A program made the position numbers and the translations under genes. Below are positions 56,401 through 64,000 of a stretch of 64,000 nucleotides of DNA, piece after piece (within the stretch, counting starts at the first letter, position 1; each line of letters starts with the position of its first letter). The stretch is taken from assembly GCF_010389155.1 (NCBI RefSeq), contig NC_057763.1:41150645-41214644 (forward strand). The letters are read 5' to 3'. The notes below the pieces were generated by a model. It was not told the DNA's origin and searched no databases. It saw only the letters and a program-made list of their open reading frames with translations. This stretch comes from Erigeron canadensis. Its lineage: Eukaryota > Streptophyta > Magnoliopsida > Asterales > Asteraceae.

Positions 56401-59400
56401 TATTTTATTATCTGTGCTTGCTTGTTTCTACTTGCTATCATGGATATGGATGATAACCTGCATGACTATGATTATAACACTGATAATGAATCTGTTGAAA
56501 GTGAAAATGCAACAAGAATTAGTAAACTTGATATAAGTCACCCTTTACATTTGCATCCTAATGATTCTGCCTCCTTGACTGTTGTCTCTATTAAACTCAA
56601 AGGAACTGAAAATTATAATATCTGGTCTTGTGCTATGATGCTTGCTCTTGAGGGTAAAAATAAAATTGGTTTTATTGATGGAACCTGTAAAAGGTCTAAT
56701 AGAGATGAGGTTTTAGGAAAACAATGGGACAGAGTCAATGCTGTTGTACTGGGTTGGATTTTGAACTCTATCTCTGAAGAGTTGTATGTTGGTCAAATTT
56801 TCTCAAAAAGGGCTTCTTATGTCTGGTCTGAATTACAGGAAACTTATGATAAAGTTGATGGTTCTGTTACTTTTAATTTGCATCACAAGATTAACTCTCT
56901 TTGTCAAAATGGTTCTACTATTGCTGATTATTATCATAAACTGAATGCTCTGTGGAAACAATTTGATGCTTTGGTCAAACTGCCTAAATGCACTTGTCAT
57001 GTTGCTGAGGATTTTAAAAAACATAATCAATTGTTAAAACTAATGCAGTTCTTAATGGGTCTTGATGATGTTTATATGCAAGTTAGAAGTAATATTCTGT
57101 CTAAAGATCCTTTGCCTGATGTGAGACATGCTTATGCTATTATTTCTGGGGAAGAGTCACATAGGTTGATCTCTAGTGGTAATTTTGGTAACTCTCAAAA
57201 GGTTTCATCATCTGTTTTTCACTCTAATGTGAATAACAAAACTGATTTTAAAACTGGGTTTCAAAGGAAAGTCTCAAATGGAAACAATTTAAGGTTTGGG
57301 AACAAAAACTCCACTTTCAAAAGGAATCCTGGTGGTCCTTCTGTTGTCTGTGAACAATGTGGTTATAATGGTCACACAATTGATAAATGTTTTCAACTCA
57401 TTGGGTATCCACCTGATTTTGGAAAAAAGAAGACAAATGGCTTTCAAAACACACAAAATTTCAACAAAAGATTTGTAAACAACAACAATTCTGTTGGTTC
57501 TAGTTCTGCTGCTTCTTTTTCTGATAAACAGATCTCTCAGCTCATTTCTTTGATTAAGGAAAATTTTGTTGGTGCTCCTAGTCAAAATGTTAAAGTTAAC
57601 ATGGCAGGTATAACTCTGTTTAATAACAATAAATTCTTTAACCAAAATTTTCACAAATTTGTGTGTTTTAACTCTAAACTTAAGTCTGCTTTAAAGAAAT
57701 TGGGCTTAATTTGTGACTCTGGAGCCAATCAACATCTTACCTATACTGACAAGTATCTTGTTAATGTTATTGACATCTCTTATTTGAAAATAAGAGTCTC
57801 TCACCCTAATGGCACTGAAGCTTACATAACAAAAGTTGGTAACATGGTTTTGTCTAAAGATATAGTTTTGTATGATGTTTTGGTTGTTCCTGAGTATTGT
57901 GTCAGCTTAATATCTATTCATAAGATGTCAAAGGATAATAAGTGTATTGTTGCTTTTAATGAACATGAGTGTTATGTGCTACCTCAGGATTTGAGGGATG
58001 TGAAAATTCTGGGGATTGGTAGACAGATTGATGGTCTTTACTACTTTGATCAAGGTATTAATAATTGTCCTGTTACTTCTTGTTCTGTAAAACAAGTTTG
58101 GCATAACAGACTTGGTCATCCTGCAGACCAAGTCTTGACTGTTTTAAATAAAGAAGGTGTCCATAATTTTTCAAAAAATGAAGAAGTTTGTGAAATCTGT
58201 CAAAAAGCTAAACAAGTTAGGGAACCATTTCCTTTAAGTGATCACAAATCTAATGAACTTGGTGAACTTGTGCATCTTGATGTCTGGGGTCCTTATAAAG
58301 TCACTAGTTTTGAAGGATACAAGTATTTTTTGACTGTGGTGGATGATTACTCTAGGGTTGTATGGGTTTACATGCTTAAATCTAAAACTGAAGTCTATGA
58401 TTGTGTAGTTGTGTTTTATAATTTGGTTTTAAATCAATTTAAAAAAAAGGTAAAAACTCTTAGAAGTGATAATGGAACTGAGTTTTGCAACAAAACCTTC
58501 ACTATGTTTTGTGAAAACAATGGTATTGTTCATCAAACTTCTATTGCATATACACCTCAACAAAATGGGATTGTTGAGAGGAAGCATAGGCATCTTCTTA
58601 ACATTGCTAGGGCTCTTCTGTTCTAGGGGGGATTACCCCTGTTTTTATGGTCTGAATGTGTTTTGACTGCTTGCTATTTGATTAACAGATTACCCACTTC
58701 TGTGTTGCATGGAAAATCACCTTATCATATGATTTTTGGACATGAACCTTCTCTGGCTCACTTAAGAACATTTGGATGTCTTTGCTTTGCTACCATCTTG
58801 TCTAATCAAGACAAGTTTAGTAGTAGAGCAGAGAAGTGTGTGTTTGTTGGTTATGCTAGTAATAAGAAAGGCTATAAGTTGTATAGTCTTGATAAAAAAC
58901 AATTTACTTTCTCAAGGGATGTGAAGTTCTTTGAGAAGGTGTTTCCTTTTAAAATAAGAAATGAATCTGCTTTAAATAATGACCAGGGAATAAATCAAAT
59001 TAACTTCTTTAATTTGTGTGATGAACCTGACCTACCCTGTGATGATAATGACCCTGCAATTAACCTTAATAGTGATGGCAGCAACTCTACACAGTCTGGT
59101 ACTCCTACTATTGATCTAGGAGGATTGTCAAATGATAATTTACCAGATTCCAATGAGAGTACCATTGTGCATGAGAGGGCTGCAACACTTGAAGAAAACA
59201 TTATATCTGAGGGTAACAATCAAGTAGAAGTTCCTGTAAATGACCTTGAAATTCAAAATACTTCTCAAATTGGAAATAGAAGGTCTGAAAGGTCATCTCA
59301 TATGCCTAACAAATACAAAGATTTTGTAATTGACTCTAAAGTTAAGTTTGGAATTGAGAAATTTGTTAGTTATGCTAATCTTGACCTTGAAAGCCTTGCT

Positions 59401-61656
59401 TTTGTGTCTAAATTGAATAAATCTGTTGAACATTGTCATTACTGGCAAGCTTGCAAAGATAATAAATGGGTTAAAGCCATGAATCTTGAAATGAATGCTT
59501 TGTATGACAATGACACTTGGGAAATTACTGAATTACCTGAAGGAAGAAAACCAGTAGGATGTAAATAGGTTTATAAAGTTAAGTATAAGGCTAATGGTGA
59601 GATAGAAAGATATAAGGCTAGGTTAGTTGCTAAGGGATATAGTCAAAAACCTGGGGTTGACTTTGATGAGACCTTCTCCCCTGTTGTTAAGATTGTTACT
59701 GTTAGATGCATGATAAATTTAGCTGTGCAAATGAATTGGCCTTTGTTTCAATTAGACATTAATAATGTCTTTTTATATGGTGAGCTTGATGAAACTGTGT
59801 ATATGACTTTACCTGAAGGATACTTTAATCCTGATGATCATAGAGTGTGCAAATTAAAGAAATCCTTGTATGGTTTAAAACAGGCGCCAAGACAATGGAA
59901 TGCAAAATTAACTCATGCTTTACATGAAAATCATTTTGTGCAGAGTAAAAGTGATTACTCACTTTTTACAAAAAGTGAGGGTGATATATTTATTGCATTA
60001 TTGGTCTATGTTGATGATATCATTGTCACTGGAAACAATCTTGATGTTATTAATGACTTTAAAATGTTTCTTAAGTCTAAGTTTATGATTAAGGACTTGG
60101 GAATACTCAAATACTTTCTAGGAATTGAAGTTATTAAAACTGAGTATGGCTTGTGTTTGTCTCAAAGAAAGTATTGTATGGATTTGTTGAGTGAGTTTAG
60201 TTTGCTTGCTTGTAAACCTTCTGCTACTCCTATTGAGCAGAATCTGATCATTACTAGTGAAGCTAGTGAGAAAGATAATGTTATTGATAATGTCACTGAA
60301 TATCAAAAACTTATTGGGAAACTTATCTATCTTACTCACACTAGGCCTGACATTGTTTATTCTGTTCATTGCTTGAGTCAATTTATGCATAAACCTTTGA
60401 AGTCCCACATCAAAATTGCTCTTAGAGTTTTGAGATACTTAAAAGGGTCACCTGGTTTGGGGGTTCACATTATCAAGAACCCCAAGCTATCTCTTGAAAC
60501 CTTTGTTGATGCAGACTGGGCCAAATGTGTGGTCACCGGAAAGTCTGTTATTGGATTCTGTTTGTTTCTAAATGGCTCTCTTGTGTCTTGGAAAAGTAAG
60601 AAGCAACTCACTCTATCTAAATCTTCTGCAGAAGCAGAGTATAGAGCTCTGGCTTCTGCTACTTCTGAGGTAATTTGGATTCTAAAACTGCTTGATGATT
60701 TGAAATGGGGCAAGTGGCTTCCTGTTTCTGTATATTGTGATAGTGAGGCTGCAATTAAAATTGCAGCCAATCCAGTGTTCCATGAAAGGACCAAACATCT
60801 TGAAATTGACCTCCATTTTGTGAGAGATAAGATTACTGCAGGTGTCATTGGAACCAAGAAGGTTGAGTCTGCAAATCAGATTGCAGACATTCTCACCAAA
60901 GGGCTGAATAAAGCTCAACATGATAAACTTGTTTCAAAACTGTGTCTCTATGATGTGTTTCAGGTTTAGGCTAAGAGGGGATGTTGAAGTTATAGCCTAA
61001 ACTGAAACTTACTAAACCTGAGGGACCATTCTTGTATGTTTCTTTCTTTCTTGCAGGTTTGGGCTCAATTTGAAAGAAGAGAAAAGAAGGAGGTCAAGAA
61101 TGTAACTTATATTATTTCTGCTCTATATATCTTCATTATACCCAACAAGGGTTTCTTGAGAGTTTTCTTGAGAGACAGATAGAAAATCACCCGTTTGGGG
61201 TTTTGTACGATCTCTCCTTTTTTGTTTATATTCTTTTATTGTAATAGAACTATTATCAAGATAGATAATAGATTTACAACCGAGTATCGGGGGTAAATTA
61301 TTTTAGGGTTTGTGTTGATTAGACTGATTGAAATCAGTTCTTGGTTGTTTGATTGGATTAAGATTCAATATATATGGTTGTGTTTAGATTCTTTAACAAT
61401 GTTTAGGTGACTACCATGAACCATAAGAAAAGTATATACGATAAATATAATAAAAAGTATCAAATTGTATTTGACTGTTTGTACCATGAGAATGATGAGC
61501 CGGTGTCTTGGTGACTGCTACTTGTTTGTCATCAGGGCCTGAATCATTGTCTAACTCCTCAATCGTTATCTCCTTCCTCGACCCAACATGGGCGTGAAAT
61601 GGCTGAGTGAAGAATGGGTCATCAAACGGATCTTTTCCCCCGAATAACTTAGACAT
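53410..61656 (-). CDS. Myeloid leukemia factor (MLF)-like protein
   Basis: Six exons on the - strand: 61656-61485, 55272-55178, 55078-54998, 54697-54622, 54542-54450, 53582-53410. They total 690 nt (229 aa), with all junctions GT-AG and in frame. The N-terminus MSKLFGGKDPFDDPFFTQPF is the DPF-rich start seen in MLF proteins. The conserved core follows: SFNYRRVAYGGVNGVYYSSS (about 61-80), ISRGIHDKGHTLTKNR (about 109-124) and LNEDELNGFEENW (about 139-151). The C-terminal third is Trp/Gly-rich (WNDQGAWDRWTLPWTDPWGA). Animal MLFs act in chromatin-linked regulation and as chaperone-associated factors; the plant role is not established. Intron 1 is 6.2 kb because of an antisense Copia insertion, without which it would be only about 150 bases. 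The splice sites survive, so the gene may still work. Confidence 0.82.
55343..55749 (+). repeat. Left LTR, 407 bp
   Basis: It begins TGTTGAAG and ends TTTAACA. It differs from the right LTR by one substitution (G/T near 55587) and two small indels. Promoter and polyadenylation signals are expected in it, but I did not pinpoint them. Confidence 0.95.
55750..55760 (+). other. Primer binding site (initiator tRNA-Met)
   Basis: TGGTATCAGAG starts at the first base after the left LTR and complements the 3' end of plant initiator tRNA-Met, the usual Copia primer. Confidence 0.92.
56440..60969 (+). pseudogene. Copia gag-pol frame interrupted by two TAG codons
   Basis: The frame is 1510 codons including the terminal stop, starting ATGGATATGGATG. 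Domains in order: UBN2-type gag; zinc knuckle CEQCGYNGHTIDKC (about 57349-57390); protease LICDSGANQHL (about 57707-57740); integrase with HNRLGH and CEICQKAK, then LHLDVWGPYK, LRSDNGTEF and QQNGIVERKH; reverse transcriptase with LYGLKQAPRQW and YVDDIIVTGN (60007-60036); RNase H with DADWA and SKSSAEAEYRAL. TAG codons at 58624-58626 (end of integrase) and 59566-59568 (before the RT) break an otherwise continuous frame. Neighbouring sequence continues in the same frame, so these are point changes and not frameshifts. Confidence 0.93.
60973..60981 (+). other. Polypurine tract
   Basis: AAGAGGGGA abuts the right LTR and would prime plus-strand DNA synthesis. Confidence 0.9.
60982..61398 (+). repeat. 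Right LTR, 417 bp
   Basis: It has the same ends as the left LTR. It carries a 12-bp tandem duplication (TTTCTTGAGAG repeated near 61150-61175) and a 2-bp deletion, which explains the 10-bp length difference. Confidence 0.95.
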
Positions 61657-61784
61657 TTTACTAAAACAAAAAACAATAACATGAGCAGTCCGTCAAATAC
61701 CATAACTATATACTCCCAATGTTGTGTAATTGTGCGCTCATAAGCCGATGCCATATACAAAATTTGAAAAGATAAACACATGCC

Positions 61785-61952
61785 ATCCGTTTGGTCTGTA
61801 GGTCATAGTCAAATTTTTATTTTAATAATCATAACTAGTAGTAATAATTTGTAAACTTAAATCGCGTTATCCGTTTGGTCTGTAGGTCATAGTCAAATTT
61901 TTATTTTAATAATCATAACTAGTAGTAATAATTTGTAAACTTAAATCGCGTT
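61785..61952 (+). repeat. Perfect tandem duplication, 84-bp unit, upstream of the MLF-like start
   Basis: Units 61785-61868 and 61869-61952 are identical along their length, each starting ATCCGTTTGGTCTGTAGGTC and ending TTAAATCGCGTT. They lie 129-296 bases upstream of the MLF-like start codon, so the duplication copies promoter or leader sequence. Confidence 0.95.
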
Positions 61953-62736
61953 AATTTTAGGGATTTTATAATTGAACTTCTTTTACAAAATTTAACATTA
62001 ATATTATCAAATTTGGTCTGTCGGTCAAAAACAATTGAGCTGCTGCTGCTGCTGTCTAAACATGACCACTTAAAAACTAGTCATCTTATTCACTTTAAAA
62101 TGATAATAAATCGGACTCTAATCTAAAAAACAAGATACTTACAGTTAGCTGGTAATAATTAGTTAGTAGTTCATTGTTCAACTTTCTATAATTCCCTCAT
62201 CATGTATGTGGTCTTGAAAAAAAATAGTAATGTCAAGTAGTAAGTTTAACGAAAAGAAAGAACATAAACTCGTAATTTTGTATTTATATATGTAAATTAA
62301 TAACGTTGAGTCGTTTATTATTAAGTAACAAATAAATATGAGTAATCAATTGCATATATAATACTCCTACAATAAACAGAGTGGGAGAGACCGAGGATAA
62401 CAAGTAGTGTCGTAGTGATTTGATAAAAATTTAAAAACAGATTAATGTAAAAATTATCAGCTACAAGATATAATTATTTTACCTTGCCCGCAGTCAATAA
62501 AGCAGCAGTGTGTGTGTGCGCTTTTTTTTTGTGTGGGAGGAAGATGAAAATAGAAGTATAGAACAGAAAGAAACTACGAGAATCGACTAGAAAAGGGAAA
62601 GGTAATGCGGATATCAAACGGTCCCAAAATTTTAAGAAAAGATATACCCGAACCATTTTGTTTTTGATCGTTAACTTTTTTTAGTAAAATATTTTTCAAA
62701 CGACAACCCTGAAAACTTATGAAATTTTTTTCGTAA
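61953..62736. other. Upstream region of the MLF-like gene
   Basis: AT-rich sequence with a short (GTGTGTGTG) run near 62508 and a T run. A further 5' UTR exon is possible but not supported. No other gene is seen. Confidence 0.4.
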
Positions 62737-63547
62737 CGGGTGTTTTGTCAAACAAGTTTTTGAAAAAAAAAATATTACAAAACCAGTGAATCCAGTTTTT
62801 GAAATACCGGATTCACTTTTTTCCCTCGAATCCGGTATTTGAAATACCGGATTTAAAAAAGCAACTTTGAATCCGGTATTTCAAATACCGGATTCAGACT
62901 TGATGTGACATGTGCAGGTTGATGTGACAAGTAACAATGAAGGTACATTTTTCTTTTGAATCCGGGTTTTTCATAACCGGTTTCAAGTTTTATATATATA
63001 TATAAATAAATATACTTTATATTTTATTAGTTGATGTGACAACACTTTGCAGGTTTTTATCTTACACACTTACACATGATTGCATAGTTAATACTGTACT
63101 TGCAGTCATCCATTTGGAAAGAGTCGGTGTTGTATATGGTCATGAAAACCATTAAAAGTATGAAAGTCATTGTTTTGAAACCCATCAAACTAATCAACTA
63201 CACATACCAAGTCCAAGGCACCATCCAGATATCCAATAAAACTAATTGAAAATACATGCAGTAAAATGATGATACTTAACCCACCTCAATACTCGATCTT
63301 TCTATTTGATACTCTCTCCCACATCAACTAATATAAAACTTGAAACCGGTTATGGAAAACCCGGTTTCAAAAAAAAAATTGTATCCTCATTGTTACTTGT
63401 CACATCAACCTGCACATGTCACATCAAGTCTGAATCCGTTGAAATACCGGATTCAAAGTTGCTTCGAGGGAAAAAAGTGAATCTCAAAAACCGGATTCAC
63501 TGGTTTTATAATTTTTTTTTTTCGAAAACTTGTTTGACAAAACACCC
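62737..63547. mobile_element. Foldback element with nested CCGG-type palindromes, ~811 bp
   Basis: The left arm (62737 to about 63042) starts GGGTGTTTTGTCAAACAAGT. The right arm (about 63319-63547) is its inverse, ending ACTTGTTTGACAAAACACCC apart from spacing. The arms share GTGACATGTGCAGGTTGATG, GTAACAATGA and AAACCGG blocks in mirrored order. The left arm also holds two near-perfect 25-29-bp palindromes with core CCGGTATTTGAAATACCGG (around 62828 and 62870); the right arm keeps a deleted version. The loop is about 275 bp. No coding sequence or clear target duplication is seen, so the class is unknown. Confidence 0.8.
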
Positions 63548-63695
63548 TTGAAATATGCCCATTTCAAAAAAGATTTCGACAACTTATTACATATTAAAAA
63601 ATTGTATATTATATATTAAAAACTGTTTTCAGAATTTTCTAACACCTACGACTGTAATTAACAAAACCCAAATGACAATACTGCAGAGCTATATC

Positions 63696-63762
63696 TCACA
63701 TTCTTCCCGGTGAACTATCAAGAAAGATCCCTCCCGCTGAAGATTTACACTTATCACGAAAT
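63696..63762 (-). CDS. Possible last exon of a - strand gene running off the window
   Basis: Read on the - strand, an acceptor-like TTTTTGTGTTTAG precedes an open 67-base segment. In one phase it encodes FRDKCKSSAGGIFLDSSPGR, Met and a stop (63698-63696). It is less AT-rich than its surroundings. Another phase is also open for a similar length. No upstream exon is visible before the window edge. I do not recognise the protein, so this is only a candidate. Confidence 0.3.
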
Positions 63763-64000
63763 CTAAACACAAAAATAAAGAGAAAAAATCAAATCAAATT
63801 GATTAGATATATTTAGACCAATGTCTGTTTACTCGTAAGTAAGCCATTTAAATACTATTCTTCTTACAGATCATTATTTAAATTTGATAATAAGAATAAT
63901 GATTTAAATCCAGACTTAAAAAAATGATCTTCAGAATACAAACTCGTTCAAAGCATTTAACATGTTCATAATAATCTTTCCTCAATGAGTATAATCTATT

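Larger units (their letters stand above)
55343..61398 (+). mobile_element. Ty1/Copia LTR retrotransposon in MLF-like intron 1
   Basis: The element is 6056 bp. Both LTRs are TG...CA. The 5-bp target duplication ATGTT (55338-55342 and 61399-61403) is perfect. A primer site TGGTATCAGAG (initiator tRNA-Met) directly follows the left LTR, and a purine tract AAGAGGGGA directly precedes the right one. One gag-pol frame runs 56440-60969 with domain order gag, protease, integrase, RT, RNase H, which is Copia. It lies antisense to the host gene. The lineage looks Ale/Retrofit-like from the zinc-knuckle style, with low certainty. Confidence 0.97.

Overview
The window is nuclear DNA from a flowering plant. 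It has long AT-rich intergenic tracts, genes with several GT-AG introns, plastid transit peptides, and plant-type transposons (Copia, MULE, Tourist-like MITEs, Helitrons, a tRNA-like SINE). Protein style suggests a core eudicot, probably an asterid; I tentatively think Asteraceae, but the sequence alone does not prove it. All exon models were joined by eye from splice sites and reading frame. Each one closes into a single open frame of the length expected for its family.

Layout. On the + strand: RAD51C (1356-5880, nine exons) with a MULE-like transposon in intron 8; plastid transketolase (11860-15595, seven exons); plastid EPSP synthase (21213-26737, eight exons); and single-exon UDP-glucuronate 4-epimerase (31408-32727). 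On the - strand: an uncharacterised type II membrane protein with a glycosyltransferase-like DSD motif (39348-35675); tRNA 2'-phosphotransferase TPT1 (44546-41557); ribosomal protein S13/uS15 (47941-45577) with a telo-box/site II promoter; and a myeloid-leukemia-factor-like gene (61656-53410). The last gene's first intron carries a recent, antisense 6.06-kb Copia retrotransposon (55343-61398) with near-identical LTRs, a 5-bp target duplication and two in-frame TAG codons in an otherwise open gag-pol frame. A possible last exon of another - strand gene lies near the right edge (63696-63762).

The intergenic DNA is full of small non-autonomous elements: three Tourist/PIF-like MITEs with 3-bp TTA/TAA duplications plus one truncated copy, four short Helitron-like elements, two copies of one SINE, a hAT-like element, two large foldback structures and several tandem duplications.

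Functionally, transketolase supplies erythrose 4-phosphate to the shikimate pathway, in which EPSP synthase acts, and the two genes are only 5.6 kb apart. The other genes are housekeeping: recombination repair, pectin precursor synthesis, tRNA splicing and translation. I found no cassette that looks like an undescribed multi-gene system. The novelty is in the transposon structures, the shikimate-related neighbours and two under-described genes.
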